A program made the translations under genes and the position numbers. Source: a virus. Taken from it: a stretch of 64,000 bases of DNA. Under the pieces are notes generated by a model. It was not told the origin of the DNA, did no database searches, and was given only the letters and a program-made list of their open reading frames with translations. Shown here piece after piece: positions 23,333 to 31,746 of the stretch. Within the stretch, counting starts at the first letter, position 1. Every line of letters starts with the position of its first letter. Where the stretch lies: IMG/VR virus record IMGVR_UViG_3300042876_000418, positions 25,962-89,961 of that record; one strand, given 5' to 3'.

Positions 23333-26253
23333 TATTTCGCCTTACGGGTGCCGCGTTTGGGGGCTGAGGTAGGCTCTGCCGGGGTGACAGTCGCGGGTTT
23401 GACTGGTTCGGGTGGCTTGACAGGCTCCGGCTCCGGGATCTTATCCACCACCTTCGCTAACGGACGCTCGAACACCTTTTCTTGATCTTTCCACATTTCA
23501 TCAAACTCCGCACGCGCCTTCATAATAGCGTCCTGCGCTTGCTGAGGGGTGATGGGCGCGGGTTCTGGGGCTGGGGTGGGCATAGTTACCGGCGCAGCCT
23601 GTTGCACTGCCTGAGCGGGCGGGGGAGGCGTGGGGCGCGATACGACCCGGAATAACTCGGTACGCATCAACTCGTTTACGTCCTCGGGCAGGCAGTCCAC
23701 AAAGCGCTCAAACTGATTGTTGCCCGCGCGGTACTGATGACCATTGGCGACAAACGTTCTGGCCCCAACCGTGGTGCCGGTGAACTCAAGGCGCACTTTA
23801 GACGCCGGCGGGGTGGATGGTACATACTGGATATCTTCCTGGTTGCCCCCGGCCCGTTTCGCTTTCAGAATTTCATTGGCGGCTTCACTGCCACCACAAG
23901 ATGCACATGGACTCATTGTCTTTTCTCCTGTGAAGTAACTCCCGTAACGTTCGCTCAGAACAGCCAGGATCCGCGATCCTTGATCGTTCGTAGTTCCGTC
24001 CGGGTTGATAGCTTTCATTCTGCGGAAGCCAGAGCCTAACCGGTAAATCAATAGTGGCTCTGCAATCCGCTTTCCACAAACGCCGCGCGTCGCCAGATTG
24101 AGGAATAACTCCCAATCCTCCCACGACTCCAACTCTTCATCGAAAGGATATTGCTTCATCGTTTCTGTTGGAATCAGCACCGAAACCGGGTGGTACATTT
24201 TCCACTCGTTGCGGTTCGGCTCTCCCGCCTCTCCCGTTGTCCACTTCCCTTTATCCAGCGCCAGCCAATCCGAGTACACATACCCGCCGTCAAAAGCCGC
24301 AGTCATCTTCTCCAGGCAGGTTGCGTCAAGTAGATCGTCAACGTCAAGAAAGAACACCAACGGCGCACGGGCCGCGCGTATCCCAATGTTTCGCGCTACG
24401 CCGGCCCCGCCACGTCTGCTCTTGTTGTCGATCACCCTTGCGAATGGGTAGCAAGATGGAATCTCTAGTTTATGCCCGGTGTCGTTGACAATCACGACTT
24501 CCCATGGGTAAAACGTCTGCCCGAGCAGGGTATCCACCGCGCTGGACACGTAACCCTCATGCCCAGGCCCTACCGGAACAATCACACTTACCGCCGGCTG
24601 GACATTGGCCCGCACCAACGGACGCGCCACGGGTGCCCCCATCGGATAATTCTTGCTTACCATCCAAGGATTTCCAACCTCAATCGAACGGTAAACCTTC
24701 GTTCTTGACGCCGATCCCTCATGACCGCGGTAAAGGAACAGTGGATCTGACGTCACCTTTTTGGCCCGGAATCCAACCGATAACCCGCGCGTCCAAAATT
24801 CCGCATCCTCACCTGGCGCGTACTCCTGTTTGTACCCACCTGCCCGTCGCCACATTTCGCGCCGAAACATACAGGCTGAGGGGATGCAGTTGGAGGGAGG
24901 ATTGCTTACCGCCGATTGAATCTTCCAATCGAAGTTAGGCGGCCAATGTGATACCGATTGTATGTCCCCGTCCGGGTTGGTGATAGCCAGGCCAGAATAA
25001 GCGATTCCCAATCCGCGATCACCCGCTAACGCCGGCTGTAGCACCTGAATGAAGCGCTTATCCAGACGATCATCCGCGTCAAGACTGACGATGAATTCAG
25101 CCTTTGCCGCCGCGATCCCATTATTCCGCGCCCCGGCTACCCCGGTATTAGTCTGATAGATTCCGGTGAATGCGATTCCCGCGCTTCTAACTTTATCTTC
25201 CATCCCTTGAATCGCCACCACACTATCATCCGTTGACCCGTCATCTACCACGATCAACTCAGCGGGCTTCACTGCCTGGCTGATGACACTATCTATCGCC
25301 GCGCCCACCCAACCCGCGTAATTGTGGCATGTGATTACCACCGCCACGTCGTGCCGCTGTGGGTAGCGGGCGATCACATCGAACAGGCGGGCATACCGTT
25401 CCATCACGCGCGGCCACGTGTAGCGCTCCGCTGTAGCCCGCGCCCCGGCAGATAGGGCCGCACGATTCGCGCGGATGTACTCCACCCCTTCCACCAGACC
25501 CGCCACGTCGCCCGGCTTGACCAGGTACCCGGACTCGCCGTGCTTGACAATATCCGAAGTGCCGCCCCAATCCCACCCGAGTACCGGAATCCCACACGCC
25601 ATTGCTTCAAGAGTCCCGATTCCGAAGGTCTCCATCGTGGTAGCAAGGTAGATGTCTGCCCCCGCAATAATCCCTTTCATCTGCTCAAACGGGATATTGC
25701 CGGTCAGGCGCATGGAGTCGGGTACGGGCAGTTTGTCAGGGGAGAAGGTAGACGTAACCTTGATTCCTCTATTCGCTAACTCCCATGCTGGTTGAGATTG
25801 ACACACATCCCCCTCACGATTCTTGTTGTAGAGGATGTAACCCCCATTTTCGCCCGGTCTGAATTCGTCAAGCTCAATCCCGTGGGGAATCACCACCGGG
25901 TTGAAGCGCATATCACGCCGGAAAGGCTCACCTACCCACGAGGAAGGCACGGTCACGGCGATAGACTGGCGCACGGATTCGACAATGCTGCCGTTAGCAT
26001 CGTGGTGCCAGGCTGAAAATTGATTGTGGGGGGTATCTTGCCAGTATAGCCCGTGTACCATCGTCAAGTCGATTCGGGGCCAATACGAAGGTTTGCCGAT
26101 ATGGGCCGCGTACACGTCCACATTGTCGCCCGGTTCTGATATCAGATCAATTCCTAATCCAGGTAGATATTTCCATTGCGCCAATACCACCTGGCCTATG
26201 CCGGTATTCCGGGTAACTTGATCAGGGGACAGGCTAAGGCAAACTTTCATCAT
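23332..26253 (-). CDS. Multidomain glycosyltransferase (GT4 + two GT2) with virion-like C-terminus, 973 aa
   Basis: Residues about 1-290 form a GT4-type (GT-B) transferase, including IVPHG-like VVIPHGIELDEF and the C-terminal GIGTLEAMACGIPVLGWD nucleotide-sugar motif. Two GT2 (GT-A) domains follow: about 300-545 (VVITCHNYAGWV, LIVVDDGSTDDS, SLDADDRLD) and about 555-780 (VSVIVPVGPGHE, FFLDVDDLLD). After a CASCGG motif comes a ~170-residue Pro/Ala-rich tail ending KRGTRKAK, more like a structural phage protein. Likely modifies virion or host surface glycans with the two downstream-acting partners. Confidence 0.85.
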   Translation of the reverse strand: MMKVCLSLSPDQVTRNTGIGQVVLAQWKYLPGLGIDLISEPGDNVDVYAAHIGKPSYWPRIDLTMVHGLYWQDTPHNQFSAWHHDANGSIVESVRQSIAVTVPSSWVGEPFRRDMRFNPVVIPHGIELDEFRPGENGGYILYNKNREGDVCQSQPAWELANRGIKVTSTFSPDKLPVPDSMRLTGNIPFEQMKGIIAGADIYLATTMETFGIGTLEAMACGIPVLGWDWGGTSDIVKHGESGYLVKPGDVAGLVEGVEYIRANRAALSAGARATAERYTWPRVMERYARLFDVIARYPQRHDVAVVITCHNYAGWVGAAIDSVISQAVKPAELIVVDDGSTDDSVVAIQGMEDKVRSAGIAFTGIYQTNTGVAGARNNGIAAAKAEFIVSLDADDRLDKRFIQVLQPALAGDRGLGIAYSGLAITNPDGDIQSVSHWPPNFDWKIQSAVSNPPSNCIPSACMFRREMWRRAGGYKQEYAPGEDAEFWTRGLSVGFRAKKVTSDPLFLYRGHEGSASRTKVYRSIEVGNPWMVSKNYPMGAPVARPLVRANVQPAVSVIVPVGPGHEGYVSSAVDTLLGQTFYPWEVVIVNDTGHKLEIPSCYPFARVIDNKSRRGGAGVARNIGIRAARAPLVFFLDVDDLLDATCLEKMTAAFDGGYVYSDWLALDKGKWTTGEAGEPNRNEWKMYHPVSVLIPTETMKQYPFDEELESWEDWELFLNLATRGVCGKRIAEPLLIYRLGSGFRRMKAINPDGTTNDQGSRILAVLSERYGSYFTGEKTMSPCASCGGSEAANEILKAKRAGGNQEDIQYVPSTPPASKVRLEFTGTTVGARTFVANGHQYRAGNNQFERFVDCLPEDVNELMRTELFRVVSRPTPPPPAQAVQQAAPVTMPTPAPEPAPITPQQAQDAIMKARAEFDEMWKDQEKVFERPLAKVVDKIPEPEPVKPPEPVKPATVTPAEPTSAPKRGTRKAK

Positions 26254-26813
26254 TTCGCCTTTCGCGTCACCATCGTGGTGTCAACCAGATAGACAAATTC
26301 CAGTTTTCCCGATCCGATCCATTCGTCAATCACGCGCTTTACATCCGCCCAATTGATGGAGTCGTAATCATGGAAGGCCATGAAGCCCCCTGGTTTGAGG
26401 TGGGGGTACCATGCCTCAATATCCCCACGGCAGCCAGCTTCACTATGATCCGCGTCAATAAAGATGCAATCCGCTTTCGGCCCGGCATAATCACGCCCGG
26501 CTTTATGACTGTCACTGTGGATCTGCTTTGGGTAGGGCAGCCCGGCTTGATCGAAGGCATTGCGCTCGTTGCCCAGGCCACCGAACGGGTTGCCCTCGTT
26601 GGTGATATCCACGGTGGTGAGATTAAGCCCGCGCCCGGCTTCAGCAAAGCACAGGCCCGAGGTACCGAACCCCGCGCCCACGTTGATCACCACCCCGCCC
26701 TCCGGGACCATCGCGGCAAGGGTATACATGCCGAAGCATTCAATATCATGCAGCATTCCGAACGCCTTGCTCAGTTCAAAGGCTTGATAGGTCTTCATAG
26801 GCTTATACGACAT
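26250..26813 (-). CDS. SAM-dependent methyltransferase, 187 aa
   Basis: Class I Rossmann methyltransferase: motif I VINVGAGFGTSG (about residues 38-49), acidic motif II TTVDI, motif IV DCIFIDADHSEAG (about 112-124), then LKPGGFMAFHDYDSINW. The FIDADH signature is typical of cephalosporin-hydroxylase/O-methyltransferase-like sugar or small-molecule methyltransferases. Overlaps the glycosyltransferase start and the upstream gene, so it belongs to the same cassette. Confidence 0.8.
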   Translation of the reverse strand: MSYKPMKTYQAFELSKAFGMLHDIECFGMYTLAAMVPEGGVVINVGAGFGTSGLCFAEAGRGLNLTTVDITNEGNPFGGLGNERNAFDQAGLPYPKQIHSDSHKAGRDYAGPKADCIFIDADHSEAGCRGDIEAWYPHLKPGGFMAFHDYDSINWADVKRVIDEWIGSGKLEFVYLVDTTMVTRKAK

Positions 26814-27516
26814 AATTCAAACTCTCCAGTTCTTGATAATCTTGATTGCTCAATTGCCGCGCCGGGTTCATCCAATCGCCGCCGCGCTCAAACTTACCGC
26901 CCCGCACCATGATCTGATATTGAAGCGGCCATTGACGGGTTCCGAATACCCGCAACTGCGGGAATTCATCCTTCAGCCGCGATCCCCCTGCGATCTCGCA
27001 TTGCCAGGGGTCCCAATTGGAATGGAGCAGGGCCGAAAGGTGATCTGCATTCCATATGGATGCCTGGAAGCTCACCTGATACGGACTCTCTAACCCCTCT
27101 ATGATATCCACCCGCCCAATCGCCCCCACCGGCGCGATATTGCCGGAATACAGGCGATCCGTGGTGATGTCGAATCGTAGCGCGTTGGGGTTGCTCTGCA
27201 TGAATTCAGTGCACACCCCAAGCGCCCAGATATCAGCCCGCCGGGTTAGCCAGTAGTCCTCCAGCAGAATCGCAACGTGCCCGCCTGCGTAGCCCCTGAG
27301 CAGTTCCTTTAGCGCGTTACTCCACTTCCCAATCGGATAATTCGCCATGTCACCGATTGAGACGAAATCAAATCCTTCCAGTAGATCGAACTGAGGCTGA
27401 CGGAATCCAGCGATTGTGACCGGAATCTCAGGCGCGTATTTGCGCCACTGGTGCATAAAGCCGGGAATCATATGGTCGTGCTTATCAGACGTAAGGCAGA
27501 TGTAAGGAATGGTCAT
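26803..27516 (-). CDS. Glycosylation-cassette protein, possible glycosyltransferase, 237 aa
   Basis: N-terminus TIPYICLTSDKHDHMIPGFMHQW and HVAILLEDYWLTRRAD (about residue 80) resemble GT-A-fold proteins that lack a classical DxD; no certain family. First gene of the minus-strand sugar cassette (overlaps the methyltransferase). Divergent from the 27546 promoter. Role as a sugar-related enzyme is inferred from context. Confidence 0.5.
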   Translation of the reverse strand: MTIPYICLTSDKHDHMIPGFMHQWRKYAPEIPVTIAGFRQPQFDLLEGFDFVSIGDMANYPIGKWSNALKELLRGYAGGHVAILLEDYWLTRRADIWALGVCTEFMQSNPNALRFDITTDRLYSGNIAPVGAIGRVDIIEGLESPYQVSFQASIWNADHLSALLHSNWDPWQCEIAGGSRLKDEFPQLRVFGTRQWPLQYQIMVRGGKFERGGDWMNPARQLSNQDYQELESLNYVV

Positions 27517-27545
27517 GATTTGATTATATCACGATGGACAACCGC

Positions 27546-27574
27546 TTGACTTTTAGTGTATTACGATGTAGAAT
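27546..27574 (+). promoter_or_regulatory. Sigma70-like promoter with AGTGTATTACG motif
   Basis: TTGACT (27546-27551), 17 bp, TAGAAT (27569-27574). The spacer holds TTTAGTGTATTACGATG. Drives the early operon from 27717, through a structured leader. Confidence 0.72.
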
Positions 27575-27583
27575 AAGTGTCAT

Positions 27584-27689
27584 ACAGATTGAGCGCGGCA
27601 GAAACGCAATGTTGAAACCTGCGTTTTACAACCATAGCGGACAACCGCTGTGATAGCGATCCCTGGTTAAAGCATGGCGCTCAATCTGT
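27584..27689 (+). ncRNA. Structured leader RNA, 13-bp closing stem with two inner hairpins
   Basis: ACAGATTGAGCGC (27584-27596) pairs perfectly with GCGCTCAATCTGT (27677-27689). Inside, AAACGCA/TGCGTTT (27602/27620) forms one hairpin; AACCA/TGGTT (27630/27664) encloses an AGCGG-ACAA-CCGCT hairpin. The result is a three-way junction just upstream of the GTTC-TGGAGG-GAAC ribosome site. No riboswitch class recognised and not a tRNA. Confidence 0.65.
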
Positions 27690-27701
27690 AACTTTCTGAA
27701 T

Positions 27702-27715
27702 GTTCTGGAGGGAAC
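27702..27715 (+). promoter_or_regulatory. Shine-Dalgarno hairpin GTTC-TGGAGG-GAAC
   Basis: Second copy of the 14-base ribosome-site hairpin (others at 4779 and 45071-45084). Precedes ATG 27717 by one base. Confidence 0.5.
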
Positions 27716-27716
27716 A

Positions 27717-27986
27717 ATGACGCGATTAGAGGCTTTACGAGCAGCAAAAGACGCCGGATTTACCCATGCGGTTTTGCACCCATACACGTATCACGCCCGG
27801 ACGATTGAATCGCATATCCAGGAGGCGCAAACCGGGCAGAATGATATCTCTTATCCAGGATCAAGCGCCGCGTCCGAAGTGTGGACTTTCGACGTAAACG
27901 AAAATGCAGTTAACGGAGACAGCGCGTGGTACTCTCTTTCTATCAAAGATGCCGCCGTGTTTGATAATTCTGGAGGGAACGAATGA
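27717..27986 (+). CDS. Hypothetical protein, 89 aa
   Basis: First gene of an early operon. No recognised domain; the N-terminus (TRLEALRAAKDAGFTHAVLHP) looks like a helix-strand unit. Its stop overlaps the next start (27983). Confidence 0.6.
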   Translation: MTRLEALRAAKDAGFTHAVLHPYTYHARTIESHIQEAQTGQNDISYPGSSAASEVWTFDVNENAVNGDSAWYSLSIKDAAVFDNSGGNE

Positions 27987-28528
27987 GTTACGACATCGAC
28001 ACAGGAACAATAACGCACGAATGCTCCGGGTGCGGAGCGGTTTTTTCTATTGGGCCGAAAGAAAGTTTCACCGTGTTTTGCCCGGTATGCACAGAGAAGC
28101 GCGAAACGACTAGCCGCAAACTTTCTTTGCGGAGTTATTTGAATGCGCTGAAAGTTCAACGTCAAAAGATCGTAGACGGGAAAAAGCTATCCGGCTTCGA
28201 TGACACGACCGTCGGGGATAAGGACACTCAAGTGACTTGGGGTATGTGCCACGAAGATCCCGACTTATTCCCAGACCCAGAAGATCATCGCTGGCCTTAC
28301 GAATTTAAATCAAGAGGAAGATACGCGCCGAAAAGTATGCCCCATAGATGCCCATTTCGACGTGTTCCCAGATTCAACAAGGGCGAAGTCGATAAAACAT
28401 CGCCTGATGGGTGCTTTTATGAGTGCGCGTTTTTCAGGGGGCAAAAGCCTCAAAAAGAGCAGGCGTTAGCATGGTATGACGAAATTATCCTTGAAGTAGA
28501 AGCAAGAATATCAAAGGGGGAGTCGTAA
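27983..28528 (+). CDS. Zinc-binding hypothetical protein, 181 aa
   Basis: CSGCGAVFSIGPKE ... FCPVC (residues about 12-35) is a zinc ribbon; further Cys (GMCHEDPD, RCPF, CFYECAF) may bind a second metal. Overlaps genes on both sides by 1-4 bp. TTCTGGAGGGAACGA precedes it, a variant of the repeated ribosome site. Confidence 0.6.
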   Translation: MSYDIDTGTITHECSGCGAVFSIGPKESFTVFCPVCTEKRETTSRKLSLRSYLNALKVQRQKIVDGKKLSGFDDTTVGDKDTQVTWGMCHEDPDLFPDPEDHRWPYEFKSRGRYAPKSMPHRCPFRRVPRFNKGEVDKTSPDGCFYECAFFRGQKPQKEQALAWYDEIILEVEARISKGES

Positions 28529-29331
28529 TGCTTGACGATAAGATTATCAGCCGTCAAACTGTATCCGGCATGGTGGGCGCGTACAAACAAGCCTGTGACG
28601 AAATAGACCGCGGTTATGCCCTGCTCTGGCAGGCCCAACAGCGCTTGGTAGCGGCATTCTCGGATAAGTACAGCACGTTTACGGTGATCAACGATCATCA
28701 CCACCGTCTGGAAGGCGAGGAAGCGCGAATCGCAAAGTTGCGGATTCGCAAGGCCGCGTGGCGTCAAGTCATATCCCTGCTCGAAATTCACAAAGTCATG
28801 ACTGCGAAGGCATGGGACGATATGATTGAAAAGTTGAATAGCGATAGCGTGCCCGAGCTAACCGAGGAAGAGGTATTCAGCACGTTAGAGACGCTACGCC
28901 AGAATGCCAGGGAATACGCCAAAGCCGCGATCATTGAGACTTACAATTTCCTAATGCGTGGTCAGGATGATTGGAATCGGCACAAAACCAACACAAAAAA
29001 CGCCCGGCGCTCCCTGGGAGAAAAGATAATTATCCCTGGGATATTGGAACACGACTACGGTGAGGGTATGCGCGTCAAGTCTTATTATGATAACGACGTG
29101 GTCGGAATCGACAAGGTGTTTTCGGCCCTTGACGGTTGCGGCATTCCAGACGGCTATAAATCGCCCCTGGTCGATGCAATCAATACCAGCAAGGGCGCGA
29201 TGGGCGGATCGACCACTTATTTTTCGTTTCGTTGCCACCACAACGGGAACCTTCATCTTGTTTTCAAGCGCATGGATCTGGTTGACCTGCTCAATCGCAA
29301 AGCGGGCTATAGCGGGAAATTACCTGATTGA
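28528..29331 (+). CDS. DUF4942-like phage protein, 267 aa
   Basis: C-terminal features (LGEKIIIPGILEHDYG, TYFSFRCHHNGNLHLVFKRMDLVDLLN) agree with the DUF4942 family, often found alone or fused to methyltransferases in phages and mobile elements. The N-terminal half is helical. Biochemical role not established. Last gene before the 29328 promoter. Confidence 0.65.
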   Translation: MLDDKIISRQTVSGMVGAYKQACDEIDRGYALLWQAQQRLVAAFSDKYSTFTVINDHHHRLEGEEARIAKLRIRKAAWRQVISLLEIHKVMTAKAWDDMIEKLNSDSVPELTEEEVFSTLETLRQNAREYAKAAIIETYNFLMRGQDDWNRHKTNTKNARRSLGEKIIIPGILEHDYGEGMRVKSYYDNDVVGIDKVFSALDGCGIPDGYKSPLVDAINTSKGAMGGSTTYFSFRCHHNGNLHLVFKRMDLVDLLNRKAGYSGKLPD

Positions 29332-29355
29332 CAGAACTGTAATACAATGTATAAT
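29328..29355 (+). promoter_or_regulatory. Sigma70-like promoter
   Basis: TTGACA (29328-29333), 16 bp, TATAAT (29350-29355). The spacer holds CTGTAATACAATG. The transcript begins with AGTGTCATACA, also seen after the 27546 promoter, and then ACGCC-TGG...CCG-GGCGT hairpin. Confidence 0.75.
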
Positions 29356-29419
29356 AGAAAGTGTCATACAAAACGCCTGGAGGGAAACCGGGCGTACCTA
29401 TCAAATGAAAGGATGAACG

Positions 29420-30123
29420 ATGGAAGATAAACCTACCTGGGACTACACCCCCGCCCCGGTCCCATACCCCAATCGGGTGATGGAGTTGGCCTGCGAATTG
29501 CGCCGGATGCGCGATGTGTTGGCCGAAACTCGCCTGTTGATTGGCGATTACGACTTGATCATTGAGCATACCGAACTCAGCCTCACGCCCGCCGAAGGCT
29601 GGCCTGGAAAGAACGAAGCCGAGAGCAAAGTCAGTCAGGCCCGCGTGTACGCTGAGTATCCACCCCTGCGCGAATACCGCAATAACCGCTCCGGGCATAT
29701 CTCGATTGCCGAACGGTTGGAAGCGTCAATCCAATCCGCCCGTGATGAACTGCGGGCCTGGGAATTGTCCATTCAGGATAATCTGACTGCGGTCCTGGGC
29801 GGCGTGTTCGCCTTCGCTTACGCCGCGCAATTGGCGGGGAAACAGGCCGCGAAGATCAAGCCGCGGTCAAAGAAGATGAGTTTATCGCGTCTCAACCCGA
29901 ACCGGACTCAGACTGGCCCGGAAGCGGGATTCCGGTATCGGACAACACGATTACGCATTGCAACGGCTGTGATCTTTGCGATCCCGATCTGGACTTCGAT
30001 AATTTGCCCGGTACGGATATCCCGATTGAGGCGGGTGATTGTACGATGATCCACGACCCCGCCGCGGGCAAGTCAACGTCCAACCCGAACACCACCGATC
30101 CATTTGGCGAACTGCCATTCTAA
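29420..30123 (+). CDS. Phage protein with SSB-like acidic tail, joined by a -1 frameshift
   Basis: The 29420 frame reads naturally for about 145 residues (helical, EASIQSARDELRAWELSIQD) and then turns Arg-rich. From about 29869 the -1 frame reads as an acidic protein (EDEFIASQPEPDSDW; HCNGCDLCDPDLDFDNLPG) ending DPFGELPF at TAA 30121. That ending mimics the acidic Phe tail of single-strand-binding proteins that recruits replication partners. There is no start codon in the -1 frame. Slip candidate: TCA AAG AAG at 29867-29875. Programmed shift or an indel. Confidence 0.55.
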
Positions 30124-30167
30124 CAGACGCCGGAAGGGGGCCGGCGTATCATTCAACTGGAGGAAAT

Positions 30168-30344
30168 ATGCTCTGGAAACTTATCCCGCCCGCGGTTATC
30201 GCGGCTATTTGCGCCCTGTTTTGGGCGGGGCTGTTGTCCCTGCTCAAAGCGCCCGCCGCTATCACGTGGGGAGTCGCCGCGCTCACCTTCGTGGTGATGT
30301 TCCCTACCCTAATTGCCATGCAGATTGCAAAGAGGACGCAATGA
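30168..30344 (+). CDS. Two-TM membrane protein, 58 aa
   Basis: Two hydrophobic helices (LIPPAVIAAICALFWAGLLSLL; WGVAALTFVVMFPTLIAM) and a short basic tail. ATG follows CTGGAGGAAAT. Overlaps the next gene by 4 bp (ATGA). Confidence 0.65.
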   Translation: MLWKLIPPAVIAAICALFWAGLLSLLKAPAAITWGVAALTFVVMFPTLIAMQIAKRTQ

Positions 30345-30910
30345 GTAAAACTCGCACTGAGCAAATCTCAGCCCGCCTGCCTGACTTTATGGCGGAATGG
30401 TTGCGGTTGGGTACCGATGGTTTGACCGGGGAATTGAAAGACTCCGTTCGCCGCGCCATGATCACCCGCGATTTTGACCGCTACCGGGATATCTACGCCG
30501 GGGACCTCGATCTTATCCAGGTGCTCAATATCACCCCGACCATGATCGAGTCGGAGAACCCGGACGAAAGTACCGCGATGGTCGCTTACATCCTGGTGCA
30601 GGGGGCCGCCGCAAAGCTGGCTGAGGCTGTGTCCAGTATGGTCCGCACAGGCGCGGTTGATCCGAAAGTTACCGAGCGGATTCGATTATGGCTGCTGGCA
30701 GATCGCGCTACATTCAACAATCAGGGTGAAGATATTGTCATCTACCTATCACGCCGCTGGCGGAATCACGTTGCGGTAGAAAACGGGGCGGCATCTCTGA
30801 AATCCGCTATCAGCAATTTTATTCACGCGGGGATCAAGATTGACGCAGGAGAATACCCCGGCATTGAATCCGTGGTCACCACCGGAAAGGAAAACGACAA
30901 TGCCGCCTAA
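30341..30910 (+). CDS. Hypothetical phage protein, 189 aa
   Basis: The start ATGAGTAAAACTCG overlaps the stop of the membrane gene. The first 40 residues (TEQISARLPDFMAEWLRLG) could form a ribbon-helix-helix-like DNA-binding segment, with an all-helical remainder. Unassigned. Confidence 0.55.
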   Translation: MSKTRTEQISARLPDFMAEWLRLGTDGLTGELKDSVRRAMITRDFDRYRDIYAGDLDLIQVLNITPTMIESENPDESTAMVAYILVQGAAAKLAEAVSSMVRTGAVDPKVTERIRLWLLADRATFNNQGEDIVIYLSRRWRNHVAVENGAASLKSAISNFIHAGIKIDAGEYPGIESVVTTGKENDNAA

Positions 30911-31163
30911 ACCGCCAATCCACGTTTTCGATTTACAGCGCTATCAGCGCGGCTGGTCATTCGTGGTGGAATTCCACCGTCACGGGCAGGGGATGAAGGT
31001 CTACTACTGTACCGGACCGGATGGAGTCGGGCTGTGGGCGGGCAAGCGCCCCGGCACCTTACCCGAATCGTGCATCGCGCCCGAGTTGACCGTGCCGTCT
31101 CACCACCAGGGGGCACTGAAAGTTATCCGCGATTACTTTTCAAATAGGAAGGCGGAAGGATGA
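30900..31163 (+). CDS. Hypothetical protein, 87 aa
   Basis: Starts at the ATG overlapping the preceding stop region. Reads as a small beta-rich domain (GWSFVVEFHRHGQGMKVYYC). Preceded by CCGGAAAGGAAA. Function unknown. Confidence 0.55.
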   Translation: MPPKPPIHVFDLQRYQRGWSFVVEFHRHGQGMKVYYCTGPDGVGLWAGKRPGTLPESCIAPELTVPSHHQGALKVIRDYFSNRKAEG

Positions 31164-31669
31164 ACCTGGGCGACCTGACGATTGGCGCGATTATCATCTT
31201 CCTGATTCTATTCGGGCTGAGTAAAGCGCGGTACGAAACGATCAAAGAGTCGCGCATTCGTCAGGCCCGCGCCACCTATGCCCGCGAATCCCCGTTCAAC
31301 AAAAGCGCCGCCCTTTACGCCCCCGGCGAATATTGGGAAGAGCAGAGAAAATACGGGTTGACACCAGAGGAATCGGAGAACATCAAATTTCTACTTGAGG
31401 CCGAAGAGCGCGGGCGGCAAGAGATTGAGCAGGTGCGCACGGTGGTCCGAGAGAACAACCGGGCCGAACAGTTAGCGCGACTCGAATCACAAAGCGTATT
31501 CAACCGTATGCGCCAGGACTCGGGTGGCAGTGTTATCTCGAAATACGACCGGGAGCACCTACCGCCAGAGACGATGGAAGAGGTTATGGACGCGAAAGTG
31601 AACGAGGATATGGAGTCCAGGCGGCAAGAAGAGGCCGAAGGACGAAGAAAAGCATATCAAGAATGGTAA
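31160..31669 (+). CDS. Membrane-anchored charged protein, 169 aa
   Basis: One N-terminal membrane segment (LTIGAIIIFLILFGLS), then a long highly charged helical/coiled-coil region. Could be an inner-membrane effector or lysis accessory, not determinable. Ends 1 bp before the TGTCCATTTATGACA site. Confidence 0.6.
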   Translation: MNLGDLTIGAIIIFLILFGLSKARYETIKESRIRQARATYARESPFNKSAALYAPGEYWEEQRKYGLTPEESENIKFLLEAEERGRQEIEQVRTVVRENNRAEQLARLESQSVFNRMRQDSGGSVISKYDREHLPPETMEEVMDAKVNEDMESRRQEEAEGRRKAYQEW

Positions 31670-31684
31670 TGTCCATTTATGACA
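31670..31684. repeat. TGTCCATTTATGACA inverted repeat (copy 3)
   Basis: Identical to the core at 4696 and 50987. Immediately follows the stop of the preceding gene, upstream of the phased ATTCCGAG repeats. Confidence 0.6.
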
Positions 31685-31697
31685 ATGGGAAACAATA

Positions 31698-31733
31698 AAC
31701 TCGGATTCCGAGTTATTCCGAGATAATTCCGAG
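31698..31733 (+). repeat. Palindrome and three phased ATTCCGAG repeats
   Basis: ATTCCGAG starts at 31705, 31715 and 31726 (10 and 11 bp apart). The first forms the right arm of AACTCGG-ATT-CCGAGTT. Helical phasing directly before the ribosome site at 31737 suggests a repressor or activator binding array. Confidence 0.55.
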
Positions 31734-31746
31734 ATTGGAGGGAACA

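Noticed and set aside
24098-24938. Several plus-strand frames opposite the glycosyltransferase gene
   Set aside because: Composition (Pro/Arg/Ser-rich) and missing ribosome sites mark them as antisense shadows.
27584-27689. tRNA or known ribozyme in the structured leader
   Set aside because: No T-loop GGTTCRA or anticodon arm, and no hammerhead (CTGATGA...GAAA) core is present.
29860-30049. Arg-rich C-terminal continuation of the 29420 frame
   Set aside because: The residues (e.g. RYRTTRLRIATAV) look out of frame, while the -1 frame gives an acidic tail with a sensible ending, so the continuation is not treated as the natural C-terminus.
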